Below are positions 5,890 through 13,230 of a DNA stretch of 15,574 nucleotides, piece after piece (position 1 is the first letter of the stretch; each line of letters starts with the position of its first letter). The position numbers were made by a program, and so were the translations under genes. The notes below the pieces were generated by a model. The model was not told where the DNA came from and did no database searches. It worked only from the letters and a program-made list of their open reading frames with translations. Source of the DNA: JAWLDB01 sp041686915 (GTDB lineage Bacteria; Bacillota; UBA994; UBA5500); assembly GCA_041686915.1 (NCBI GenBank), contig JAWLDB010000046.1, forward strand, positions 1 through 15,574, given 5' to 3'.

Positions 5890-7113
5890 TTAGCATTCAG
5901 CTGCTTGGCCCAGGCCCTTACTCTGGCGGTAGGCCTTCACGCCGGCAGCCAGAATTGCCATAGCCTTCTGCAGGTCATCAGAATTTAGCACGTAGGCGAT
6001 GCGGATTTCGTCTACACCGAGACCTGGTGTGGCATAGAAGCCGGCTGCCGGAGCAACCATGGTGGTAGATCCATCCATGCTAAAATCTGTGAGCAGGAAC
6101 TGGGCGAATTCATCGGAGTTGTCGATCGGCAGCTTGGCGACGACGTAGAAAGCTCCCTTCGGCACATCAAAAACGCAGCCTTCGATCTTCTTCAGGCCCT
6201 CTACAACAATGTCACGCCGTTTTTGGTACTCAGTCAGCACGTCCTGATAGTAAGACGGTGGAACTTGTAGAGCGCCGATAGCGCCAACTTGCTCCAATGT
6301 GGGAGGGCAAAGACGAGCTTGCCCGAAGCGCAGAGCTGCCGACATCACGTCCTTGTTCTTGCTCACCAGGCAGCCGATACGGGCGCCGCATGCGCTGAAA
6401 CGCTTGGAGATGCTGTCAGCCAGAATGGCGTGCTGCTCAATCCCAGGGATGGTCAGAATGCTGCTGAATTGCGCCCCATCGTAAACGAACTCACGATATA
6501 CTTCATCGGAGATGATGAATAGATCATGCTCGAGAGCGAGCTCTGCTATGGTGCGCAGTTCCTCTTCCGTATAAACAACGCCTGTTGGATTGCCGGGGTT
6601 GCAAAGCAGGATTGCTTTGGTCTTTGGGCCAATTTTGGCTACAAAGTCTGCTTTACCTGGCAGACGGAAGCCGTTTTCGGCCTTGGAAGTAACTGGTACA
6701 ACACTGATGCCGGCATAACTAGCAAAACCATTGTAGTTGGCGTAGAAAGGCTCGGGAATGATGACCTCGTCTCCTGGGCTGGTGACGATCATCATCGCGA
6801 ACATGAGTGCCTCACTACCACCGGTGGTGATAAGCATCTCATCTGGGGTAACGTTGATGTCGAAATTCTCGTAGTACGGTACCAGTGCCCGGCGGAACTC
6901 AATCAAGCCGGCTGACTCGCCATAAGCCAGAACTTTCTGGTCGTAGTTACGGATTCGCTCCCACATCTGCTCGGGAGTTTCGATATCCGGTTGCCCTATG
7001 TTGAGGTGATAGACATGCAGGCCCTTGGCCTTTGCAGCATTCGCAAACGGAACCAGCTTGCGGATTGGAGAAGCGGGAATACCCTTTGCGCGCTCGGAAA
7101 TGGAAATAGCCAT
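5890..7113 (-). CDS. Pyridoxal-phosphate-dependent aminotransferase, class I/II (AspC-like)
   Basis: This cytoplasmic fold-type I enzyme transfers an amino group between an amino acid and a 2-oxoacid. The protein is 407 residues. It has the N-terminal HLNIGQPDIETPE segment, TTGGSEALMFA (about 96-106), CNPGNPTGVVY (171-181), SDEVYREFVYDG (202-213) with the PLP-contacting Asp203 and Tyr206, the Schiff-base Lys237 in SISKRFSACGARIG with the phosphate-binding Arg245, and a C-terminal DEIRIAYV containing the substrate-carboxylate Arg. All key residues are present. The start is ATG 7113, 7 nt after AGGGGAGGT (7129-7121). An upstream GTG at 7122 overlaps that site and is unlikely. The substrate (aspartate, alanine, aromatic or branched-chain) cannot be read from these motifs. 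The gene is monocistronic, with a terminator downstream. Confidence 0.92.
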   Translation of the reverse strand: MAISISERAKGIPASPIRKLVPFANAAKAKGLHVYHLNIGQPDIETPEQMWERIRNYDQKVLAYGESAGLIEFRRALVPYYENFDINVTPDEMLITTGGSEALMFAMMIVTSPGDEVIIPEPFYANYNGFASYAGISVVPVTSKAENGFRLPGKADFVAKIGPKTKAILLCNPGNPTGVVYTEEELRTIAELALEHDLFIISDEVYREFVYDGAQFSSILTIPGIEQHAILADSISKRFSACGARIGCLVSKNKDVMSAALRFGQARLCPPTLEQVGAIGALQVPPSYYQDVLTEYQKRRDIVVEGLKKIEGCVFDVPKGAFYVVAKLPIDNSDEFAQFLLTDFSMDGSTTMVAPAAGFYATPGLGVDEIRIAYVLNSDDLQKAMAILAAGVKAYRQSKGLGQAAEC

Positions 7114-7284
7114 TAACGACACCTCCCCTGTTTGATGAACAAGCCTGAGCAGTTATGCTACTCAAATGCAGATTCGTCAGTAGAATATTATCACAAAGCG
7201 TATGAAATTCCTGCCATCAAATATTGCGACTTTTTAACCTGCAAAATAGGTCGGGTTTAGGGTGCCCAGGAAAGCAATCAACGA

Positions 7285-8307
7285 CTAGACAGACTCGTTG
7301 TGCCGTTCAAATGCCAAGGTGATCAGTTCGTCTATTAAACGAGGATACGGCAAGCCGCTGGCTTCCCACAGCTTCGGATACATCGATATCCTTGTGAAAC
7401 CTGGCATGGTGTTAATTTCATTGATAACCAGTTTACCGTCAGACTTCTGCAAGAAGAAATCGACGCGTGCCAGACCGAAGCAATCTATGGCCTTGAAGGC
7501 CGCGATAGCCAGTTGCTGCACTTCGGCTACCTGCTTGGGTGAAATGGGCGCAGGGATGAGCAGCTGCGAGTCGGACGCGTACTTAGCCTGGTAATCGTAA
7601 AACTCAGCGGCCGGCACGATTTCCCCAGGAACTGATGCTTGCGGCTGCTCGTTTCCGAGTACTGAACACTCGATTTCCCTTCCGTCAACAAAGGCCTCTA
7701 TCACTATCTTGCGGTCAAATTGTGTTGCCAGGCTGATTGCGCCCGGCAGTCCTTCAGGCGAATGCACTTTGCTTATGCCAACGCTGCTGCCCATATTAGC
7801 TGGTTTGACAAAACACGGGAAGCCCAAGTGCTGCTCTACCGAACGAAATACGGCAGCCGGCTGCTGCCGGCAATATTGCCTGGAGAAGACCAACCATGGA
7901 GCCTGCGGAAATCCGTGCTGTGCATAAACTGTCTTCATCATAGCTTTATCCATACCGATAGCAGAGGCGAGAACACCGGCGCCAACGTACGGTTTTCCAA
8001 GCATCTCGAGTAACCCTTGGATTGTTCCGTCTTCACCAAACGGTCCATGCAGTACCGGGAACACTATATCGATATCATGCAGAACTGCCATTGGGTTCTC
8101 GCTCTCTAGGGGCTCAGGTACAGAACCGCCTAGAGCAATCACCTCATGGGGCGCTATCCCCCTTCTCCACCTGCCCGACTTGCTGATAGCGATCGGAATC
8201 ACCTGATAGCGGGCACGGTCTGCTGCTTGCCAGATGGAAGCCGCAGATTGAACAGATACTTCGTGCTCGCCAGAGCGGCCGCCGTATAGTAAACCAATAA
8301 CGCGCAT
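7285..8307 (-). CDS. ddl: D-alanine--D-alanine ligase
   Basis: This cytoplasmic ATP-grasp enzyme joins two D-alanines for the peptidoglycan precursor. The protein is 340 residues and opens with MRVIGLLYGGRSGEHEVS, with the substrate-binding Glu16 in HEVS. It continues with HGPFGEDG (88-94), FVKPANMGSSVGISK (166-180), the omega loop EFYDYQAKYAS (235-245), ARVDFF (280-285) and the metal-binding INEINTMPGFT (295-305). The Lys-Tyr pair of the omega loop (242-243) matches D-Ala-D-Ala ligases and not the Phe form reported for D-lactate-using enzymes, so normal D-Ala-D-Ala specificity is expected. ATG 8307 lies 8 nt after the dacF stop, and a GGGGG site falls inside the end of dacF, so the two genes are probably co-transcribed and coupled. 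Confidence 0.96.
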   Translation of the reverse strand: MRVIGLLYGGRSGEHEVSVQSAASIWQAADRARYQVIPIAISKSGRWRRGIAPHEVIALGGSVPEPLESENPMAVLHDIDIVFPVLHGPFGEDGTIQGLLEMLGKPYVGAGVLASAIGMDKAMMKTVYAQHGFPQAPWLVFSRQYCRQQPAAVFRSVEQHLGFPCFVKPANMGSSVGISKVHSPEGLPGAISLATQFDRKIVIEAFVDGREIECSVLGNEQPQASVPGEIVPAAEFYDYQAKYASDSQLLIPAPISPKQVAEVQQLAIAAFKAIDCFGLARVDFFLQKSDGKLVINEINTMPGFTRISMYPKLWEASGLPYPRLIDELITLAFERHNESV

Positions 8308-8315
8308 GTTTTCAG

Positions 8316-9518
8316 TTACCCCCTCTTGAAACGCACTCGTTGCTTATTTATATGCGAAGCACGAGGATTGTGTCGCCGAAACTGCCATCCAAAGGCCATG
8401 GCTATGAGGCCGAAGGGCACTTCCCATAGTGTGTACCACGGACGAGCAACCGCGTACGCAACCTTGAGAGTAGCTGACCCCAGGGGCTGCTCTCCCAACC
8501 AGTATGTGACTTTGCCAACCTCAGCGCCCGCCTTCAGCGGAGCCTTTAGACGCTTATTGAGATCTATCGTATAGTGCACCGGCAGATCACTGCGCTCGGC
8601 AGAAACCAGCAAGCTCAACTTGGCGTCTGCCACCAGCAAGGCTTCATCACCGTAGACGACAGGCATGGCAGTTACAGTCTGCCCTGCTCCTACAACGTCC
8701 ACGTACTGCCAGTGCTTGAACCCGTAATCCAAAACAGCTTTGGCATCATGCCAGACAGCTTTGCCTTGCGCGCCGAATACGGCTGCGCCAAGCTTGAGCG
8801 AACCACGCTCCGCTGCAGTCAAGATAGTTTGCTGGGCTTGTCTAGTATACCCTGTCTTACCACCGATGGTTCCGGGGTAAGTAACCAGCATATCATTGCC
8901 ATTAACCAGGATGCGTTCCTCACCTGAGCCGATAGTCACGTAATACACCCTGGTAGTCATTATCTCGCGTAGGGTTTCGCTTTGCATGGCCGCGTGAAAA
9001 ACACGAGCCATATCGGCCGCGGTTGTGTAATGATCTTTGTCATGCAATCCATTGGGATTGACGAAATGTGTATTGGTAGCACCCAGTTCTGCGGCGCGAG
9101 CATTCATCAGAGCGCTGAAATCTTCAACTGTACCTGCCAAGTGTTCTGCGATAGCTACAGCCGCATCGTTGCAGGACTGCACCATCATGGCATACAGCAA
9201 GTCCTTAAACAGGTAGGTCTCTCCCACTCGAGAATAGAGGGATGTACCTTCCTGGTCCTGCGCTCGCCGGCTAATTGATACCATATCGTCCAGCTTGCCC
9301 ATTTCAACGGCAAGCAGCCCGGTAAGCACTTTGGTTGTGCTAGCCGGGTAGATCTTCTTATTGGTATTGTGTCCACCCAGTATTTCGCCTGTCCTCAAGT
9401 CAACCAATGCAGCAGATTCGGCGGTTACTGCCGGAAACTTGGGAACCGCTGCTGCAACACCTGCCGGGCTGATGACGGATAACATGATGAACAGCATGAA
9501 GCTGGCCAACAGCCGCAC
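8316..9518 (-). CDS. dacF: D-alanyl-D-alanine carboxypeptidase, DacF/PBP5-like (peptidase S11)
   Basis: This penicillin-binding protein acts outside the membrane and removes the terminal D-Ala from peptidoglycan stem peptides. The protein is 400 residues. An uncleaved or cleaved signal segment is at 1-24 (RLLASFMLFIMLSVISPAGVAAA). The catalytic SxxK is S60-T-T-K63, the SxN triad is S115-C-N117 and the KTG box is K221-T-G. A second hydrophobic segment near the C-terminus (about 363-383), followed by RRHNPR, would anchor it to the membrane. The start is GTG 9518, 8 nt after AGGAGG (9532-9527). The GTG at 9527 overlaps that site and is rejected. In Bacillus, dacF is a forespore gene affecting spore cortex cross-linking. 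Its position near spoIIM and spoVAF supports a spore role, but a housekeeping DacA-type role is possible. Confidence 0.9.
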   Translation of the reverse strand: MRLLASFMLFIMLSVISPAGVAAAVPKFPAVTAESAALVDLRTGEILGGHNTNKKIYPASTTKVLTGLLAVEMGKLDDMVSISRRAQDQEGTSLYSRVGETYLFKDLLYAMMVQSCNDAAVAIAEHLAGTVEDFSALMNARAAELGATNTHFVNPNGLHDKDHYTTAADMARVFHAAMQSETLREIMTTRVYYVTIGSGEERILVNGNDMLVTYPGTIGGKTGYTRQAQQTILTAAERGSLKLGAAVFGAQGKAVWHDAKAVLDYGFKHWQYVDVVGAGQTVTAMPVVYGDEALLVADAKLSLLVSAERSDLPVHYTIDLNKRLKAPLKAGAEVGKVTYWLGEQPLGSATLKVAYAVARPWYTLWEVPFGLIAMAFGWQFRRHNPRASHINKQRVRFKRG

Positions 9519-9532
9519 AAGTTCCACCTCCT
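9516..9532 (-). promoter_or_regulatory. Ribosome-binding site that fixes the dacF start at GTG 9518
   Basis: On the minus strand AGGAGG (9532-9527) lies 8 nt before GTG 9518-9516. The longer frame would start at GTG 9527, which sits on the last base of this site and cannot use it. Confidence 0.7.
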
Positions 9533-9546
9533 AACAGTCTGAACTC

Positions 9547-9555
9547 ATTATAGCA
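9547..9555 (-). promoter_or_regulatory. Candidate extended -10 promoter for dacF-ddl
   Basis: On the minus strand TGCTATAAT (9555-9547) is a perfect TATAAT with the extended TGn motif. I see no good -35 box at 16-18 nt. Transcription would start about 20 nt before the GTG. This pattern fits the vegetative sigma factor rather than a sporulation one. Confidence 0.5.
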
Positions 9556-9636
9556 GAAAGGCTGGCCTGTCTGGTGAGGAAAGTTGTGCTACCAATGCCC
9601 CATATGATGGGTAACATAGTCGACAAACTAAAGCAG

Positions 9637-9661
9637 AAAAGCCGCCAAAGCGGCGGCTTTT
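9637..9661 (-). terminator. Terminator of the nudF-spoIIM unit
   Basis: AAAAGCCGCC (9637-9646) pairs with GGCGGCTTTT (9652-9661) around a 5-nt loop. It lies about 20 nt after the spoIIM stop on the minus strand. The stem is flanked by A and T runs, so it could work in both directions. It separates spoIIM from dacF. Confidence 0.85.
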
Positions 9662-9680
9662 GTTCTGACAGTTCGGGTCA

Positions 9681-10304
9681 CTAGAACATACGCGATACCA
9701 CGTGTACTAGTGCGGGCGTGACGTACGTCTCAACCAGACTAGCCACTACCAGCAGCGTGGATAGCAGAAGAACACTACCGGTGTAGTGCCACACCCTTTT
9801 GGCCGGCTTCTGCCTGACTAGGTTTTTGGACGGTTTCAGCGTTTGGATGACGAAACTGATGGATATGGCAGATATGGCCAACCCCGCGGGAACAGAAAAC
9901 AGGTTATGCGGTATGACTGAACAAGTCGCGAACAACAGTCCCTTGAGCCCCATTTGGTTCACAAGAAAGCCTACTGAGAAGCCAAGAATGAAGCCGCGGA
10001 AAAAGACCAGCAGAATAATGATGGGCAACCCGAACATGATGAGACCCATTAACCAGGTTACCCCTGCTGATTGGAGGTTCAGCAACAGCGTGCGCAGGAA
10101 AGTATCCGTATTGGCCGGGATACCTGTCCCCACGGAGAAAAACTGCTGCAGAAAACCAAGCAGTTCCTGCCGCTGGCTGAAGCTGAGCTGGTTAACCGAG
10201 ATGGCCCCGGAGAAGACACCTACTGTGAACAAGAAGACAACGAACAAATAACTCCCCAGACGGTCCGCCAAATGCTGTTTGATTTGAAGCTTGAGATTGC
10301 GCAC
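9681..10304 (-). CDS. spoIIM: Stage II sporulation protein M
   Basis: SpoIIM is an integral membrane protein of the mother cell. With SpoIID and SpoIIP it forms the peptidoglycan-remodelling complex needed for septal thinning and engulfment. The protein is 207 residues, about the family length. It has hydrophobic segments at about 18-36, 83-101, 103-116, 138-154 and 176-192, and the signature FFRGFILGFSVGFLV (101-115) followed by CSVIPHNLFSVPAG (128-141). The start is GTG 10304, preceded by GGGGGTGG with a 6-nt gap. It lies 57 nt after nudF on the same strand and is followed by a terminator. A sigma-E-like promoter candidate lies directly upstream (see 10332-10360). Confidence 0.94.
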   Translation of the reverse strand: MRNLKLQIKQHLADRLGSYLFVVFLFTVGVFSGAISVNQLSFSQRQELLGFLQQFFSVGTGIPANTDTFLRTLLLNLQSAGVTWLMGLIMFGLPIIILLVFFRGFILGFSVGFLVNQMGLKGLLFATCSVIPHNLFSVPAGLAISAISISFVIQTLKPSKNLVRQKPAKRVWHYTGSVLLLSTLLVVASLVETYVTPALVHVVSRMF

Positions 10305-10331
10305 CTTGTCCCACCCCCATGCGTCTATAAC

Positions 10332-10360
10332 AACCTATGCGGGTTAGACAAGTTCTATGC
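10332..10360 (-). promoter_or_regulatory. Candidate sigma-E-type promoter for spoIIM
   Basis: On the minus strand GCATAGA (10360-10354) and CATAGGTT (10339-10332) are separated by 14 nt. They partly match the known sigma-E elements, a -35 of about GCATATT and a -10 of about CATACAAT. Transcription would start about 20 nt before the spoIIM GTG. The match is partial, so this is only a candidate. Confidence 0.35.
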
Positions 10361-10361
10361 C

Positions 10362-10889
10362 CTACGCGAATAAGTAATCAAGCAGCGCAACTAGTGTCTT
10401 GGCGTCACGCACTTTGCCTGCCTTGAGCAGCTCCTGGGTCTCCTCCCTGCCGAACTCTGCCACTTCAATGAACTCATCGTCATCACAATCCGCTTTCTGT
10501 GGCTTAAGCTCTGTGGCCTGATAGAGATGGAGCAACTCGTTACAGAAACCAGGCGCTGTGAACATGCTGAACCTGTGCACAAGCTTCCCCGGCACGAACC
10601 CAACTTCCTCGGCCAGTTCACGGGCGGCGGCAAGCTCAGGATCCTCGTTTGGACCCAGCTTGCCTGCTGGTACCTCCCACAACTCCTCTCCTGCCGGGTA
10701 CCTGAACTGCCTGATCAAAAGCAGCTTGCCTTCATCTGTGATTGGCAGTATAGCAACTGCCCCCGGGTGTACCACAACCTCCCTGCTGCTGGTCTTACCA
10801 TCAGGCAACCTTACCTGATCGACCTTTAGCTTGACCACCCTGCCTGAGAAAATTAGCTGGCTATCCAAACAACGTTCCTGTAAATCCAA
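10362..10889 (-). CDS. nudF: ADP-ribose pyrophosphatase, Nudix hydrolase (NudF type)
   Basis: This cytoplasmic Nudix enzyme hydrolyses ADP-ribose to AMP and ribose 5-phosphate. The protein is 175 residues. The complete Nudix box runs from Gly76 to Phe98 (Gx5E with Glu82, then Arg90-Glu91-Leu92, Glu94-Glu95 and Gly97). Before it lies the RQFRYPAGEELWEVPAGK segment, the usual signature of ADP-ribose pyrophosphatases of the NudF/YqkG group, and the C-terminus is typical of that group. The start is TTG 10889, 7 nt after AGGAAGGTG. A TGA in frame just upstream excludes any longer form. nudF lies near spoIIM in Bacillus as well. Its promoter should be in the 98-nt divergent gap before the 10988 ORF. 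Confidence 0.93.
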   Translation of the reverse strand: MDLQERCLDSQLIFSGRVVKLKVDQVRLPDGKTSSREVVVHPGAVAILPITDEGKLLLIRQFRYPAGEELWEVPAGKLGPNEDPELAAARELAEEVGFVPGKLVHRFSMFTAPGFCNELLHLYQATELKPQKADCDDDEFIEVAEFGREETQELLKAGKVRDAKTLVALLDYLFA

Positions 10890-10987
10890 TGCAAATCACC
10901 TTCCTGTGCATCATAACTATGGGGCAATAACCATAAACTAACACAAAGCTTGGCCAGTTTTGATTGGCCGGGGGAGGTTTTGTGTTT

Positions 10988-11125
10988 ATGGTAGAACAAG
11001 TAGCTCTGAAAAATGCCATTTATATGTCCGGCAGCAGCCAGGAGGTCAAAGCTCACCTGCGCGCGCTGCTCAATATGTATGGTGACATCGCAGTCATAGA
11101 CCTCTTAAAGTTACTGCAGCAATAA
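10988..11125 (+). CDS. Small ORF of 45 codons, unknown function
   Basis: I do not recognise a family. ATG 10988 follows GGGGGAGG (10970-10977) by 10 nt. The peptide is MVEQVALKNAIYMSGSSQEV at the start and ends in LLNMYGDIAVIDLLKLLQQ. It has no membrane helix, signal or cysteine and is predicted to be largely helical, with an amphipathic C-terminal half. An in-frame GTG at 10982 is too close to the ribosome-binding site. The ORF runs divergently from nudF and ends 35 nt before spoVAF on the same strand, so it may be in the spoVAF transcript. The strong ribosome-binding site and regular amino-acid composition argue that it is real. Confidence 0.6.
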   Translation: MVEQVALKNAIYMSGSSQEVKAHLRALLNMYGDIAVIDLLKLLQQ

Positions 11126-11160
11126 GGCGCTTCAGCTTCACCTAAAACGGTGGACGAGCT

Positions 11161-12639
11161 ATGAGCCTAACACAAGGGGGCAATCACTTGTCTAGCATCA
11201 GTCCCAAACTTCAGGAGAACATAGAGTTCCTGGAAAAGGAGATGGGCATTGGAGCCAGTTTCGATGTAGTCATGCGTGAGATGCACCTGGCCGGCACAGA
11301 TATGGCCATCCTTTTCATTGATGGTTTTGCCAAAGATCAGGTCATGCTACTCATTCTAAACCAGCTAGCCCGCCTCGAGCGCAGAGATATCGCAATCAGC
11401 CCTGTTAAACGGTTGATGGAGCAGCAGATACCATATATTGAAGTCACAAAGGTAGACAAGTTGCATGCTGTGGTAGACGCAGTTTTGCCTGGCGCCATTG
11501 CTCTGTTAATCGACGGAGAGGCTGAAGCAATTATCATCGACGCCCGCGAGTACCCCGTCAGAGGGCCAGAAGAACCTGACATTGAGCGAGTTACACGGGG
11601 CTCACGCGACGGCTTTGTGGAAACCATCGTCTTCAACACAGCTTTGCTGCGTAGGCGCATCCGTGACCCCAAGTTGCGGATGGAGATGCTGCACGCTGGG
11701 GTACGCTCGAAAACTGACATTGCACTCTGTTACTTGGAAGATGTGGCGAACCCAAGTCTAGTCCGGGACCTGCGCAAGCGCATTGAACGCATCAAGGTGG
11801 ATGGGCTGCCGATGGCAGACAAGAGTCTGGAAGAGTTCTTCACCGGCGGCAAGTTCACGCTCTTCCCGCGCGTGCGCTACACCGAACGGCCGGATGTTGC
11901 CGCAGTGCATATTCTGGAAGGCCACGTAATTATCATGGTAGATACTTCTCCGAGTGTGATCATTGCACCTGCCACCTGGTTTCACCACGTGCAGCACGCC
12001 GAGGAGTACCGCTCTACTCCGCTGGTGGGAGCATACATTCGCTGGGTCAGATTTCTTGCCATCTTGCTCTCGGTCATAGCTACGCCGATTTGGCTGGCAG
12101 CTGCCAACAACCCGGAGATACTACCTGCGGCGCTACGCTTCATCGGACCAAAGGAAGTTGGCAACATTCCCCTCTGGGGTCAGCTACTGCTCGCCGAGTT
12201 CGGCCTCGATGCAATCCGCATGGCTGCGATCCATACTCCGAGCCCGCTGTTCACCGCTCTAGGCATCATCGCGGCCTTCACCGTTGGCGATGTTGCCATC
12301 AAGGTAGGTTTGTTCACGCCAGAAGTCATCCTCTATATGGCGATAGCCGCCGTGGGCTCTTTCGCTACACCAAGCTTTGAACTAGCCAATGCTCATCGCT
12401 TGGTGCGGCTCGGGTTACTAATAGCAGTAACGCTGTTTGGCGTTCCCGGCCTTATTGGCGGTATACTGCTCACGTTGCTAATACTCGCGGGGACCAAATC
12501 TTTCGGAGTACCATACCTATGGCCCCTCATTCCCTTCAACTGGAAAGCACTGCGGACCATTCTGATACGCAGACCAGTACCATTAACTCTGCGCCGTCCG
12601 AGCGCCTTGAAACCGCAGGACAGCGACCGTACAAGGTAA
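11161..12639 (+). CDS. spoVAF: Spore germination protein SpoVAF (GerA/SpoVAF family)
   Basis: SpoVAF is an inner spore-membrane protein related to the A subunits of germinant receptors and acts in germination. The 492-residue protein (family about 490) has a soluble N-terminal half with GSRDGFVETIVFNTALLRRRIRD-like sequence (147-169), SKTDIALCYLEDVA (183-196), DGLPMADKSLEEF (214-226) and the HILEGHVIIMVDTSPSVII region (250-268), followed by FHHVQHAEEYR. About five membrane helices lie between 295 and 445. The C-terminus PYLWPLIPFN is typical. ATG 11161 has a moderate GGTGG site 7 nt upstream. TTG 11188, after AAGGGGGC, is a possible alternative that would shorten the protein by nine residues. 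No spoVAA-AE genes are next to it, so it is apart from the usual spoVA operon. Confidence 0.94.
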   Translation: MSLTQGGNHLSSISPKLQENIEFLEKEMGIGASFDVVMREMHLAGTDMAILFIDGFAKDQVMLLILNQLARLERRDIAISPVKRLMEQQIPYIEVTKVDKLHAVVDAVLPGAIALLIDGEAEAIIIDAREYPVRGPEEPDIERVTRGSRDGFVETIVFNTALLRRRIRDPKLRMEMLHAGVRSKTDIALCYLEDVANPSLVRDLRKRIERIKVDGLPMADKSLEEFFTGGKFTLFPRVRYTERPDVAAVHILEGHVIIMVDTSPSVIIAPATWFHHVQHAEEYRSTPLVGAYIRWVRFLAILLSVIATPIWLAAANNPEILPAALRFIGPKEVGNIPLWGQLLLAEFGLDAIRMAAIHTPSPLFTALGIIAAFTVGDVAIKVGLFTPEVILYMAIAAVGSFATPSFELANAHRLVRLGLLIAVTLFGVPGLIGGILLTLLILAGTKSFGVPYLWPLIPFNWKALRTILIRRPVPLTLRRPSALKPQDSDRTR

Positions 12640-12642
12640 GAC

Positions 12643-12672
12643 AAAACCCCAACCCGGACGGGTTGGGGTTTT
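12643..12672. terminator. Bidirectional terminator between spoVAF and the oxidoreductase operon
   Basis: AAAACCCCAACCC (12643-12655) pairs perfectly with GGGTTGGGGTTTT (12660-12672) around GGAC. It is followed by CTTT on the plus strand and preceded by A residues. It lies between the converging ends of spoVAF and korC and serves both. Confidence 0.9.
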
Positions 12673-12687
12673 CTTTAGGCATGGCGG

Positions 12688-13230
12688 TTACTTGCTCTTT
12701 ACTATCTCTGCGCCGCGTTGCAGAGCTTGCTCATTCAGCGGCAACAGATCGTGACGGTGGGCAGGCAGCGCCTTGCGCAAAGCCTTGTAGATAGAGTCCA
12801 TGGAAACTACCTCACGCTCGGCCAGTAGTGCACCTAACATGACCATGTTAGCAATACGGCTACTACCCAGGTCATTGGCAATTTCATTTGCTGGAACCGG
12901 GATGACCGTGATGTCGTCACGCTCCACTTTGCGCTCGATCAGTGAGCTGTTATAAAGCAACACACCACCGGGCTTAATAGCATTTTCGAACTTATCCATA
13001 GAAGGCAGGTTCATAGCTACCACGATGCTTGGCTGGGTAACCAGCGGGCTGCCAACCGGAACATCGGAGACTACTACCGTACAGTTAGCCGTACCACCGC
13101 GCATCTCCGGGCCATAAGAGGGCATCCAAGACACGTTCTTATCCTCGAGCATACCTGCATAGGCCAGAATTTGGCCCATTAACATGACGCCCTGTCCACC
13201 AAAGCCAGCCAGGATTAGTTCATTTGTCAT
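12688..13230 (-). CDS. korC: 2-oxoacid:ferredoxin oxidoreductase gamma subunit
   Basis: This is the gamma subunit of a four-part CoA-acylating 2-oxoacid:ferredoxin oxidoreductase and carries the domain that shapes the CoA site. The protein is 180 residues, with the Gly-rich GFGGQGVMLMGQ (9-20) and SYGPEMRGGTANC (38-50) motifs of the POR gamma domain. ATG 13230 overlaps the korB stop in an ATGA, so translation is coupled. It is the last gene of the operon, ahead of a shared terminator. Confidence 0.93.
   Translation of the reverse strand: MTNELILAGFGGQGVMLMGQILAYAGMLEDKNVSWMPSYGPEMRGGTANCTVVVSDVPVGSPLVTQPSIVVAMNLPSMDKFENAIKPGGVLLYNSSLIERKVERDDITVIPVPANEIANDLGSSRIANMVMLGALLAEREVVSMDSIYKALRKALPAHRHDLLPLNEQALQRGAEIVKSK

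Noticed and set aside
6526..6915. 129-codon plus-strand open frame opposite the aminotransferase
   Set aside because: It is a shadow of the aminotransferase coding strand, with no ribosome-binding site or motif.
7114..7284. Promoter or riboswitch in the gap upstream of the aminotransferase
   Set aside because: AT-rich stretches such as GATAAT are present but no -35 box lies at a proper distance, and I saw no conserved leader such as a T-box.
9799..10251. 150-codon plus-strand open frame opposite spoIIM
   Set aside because: It lies wholly within the spoIIM antisense strand, and spoIIM is a confident family match.
10908..10940. Forespore (sigma-G-like) promoter ahead of the 45-codon ORF, GCATCAT and CATAAACTA
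   Set aside because: The -10 box does not fit the known consensus without an extra base, so it is too weak to list.
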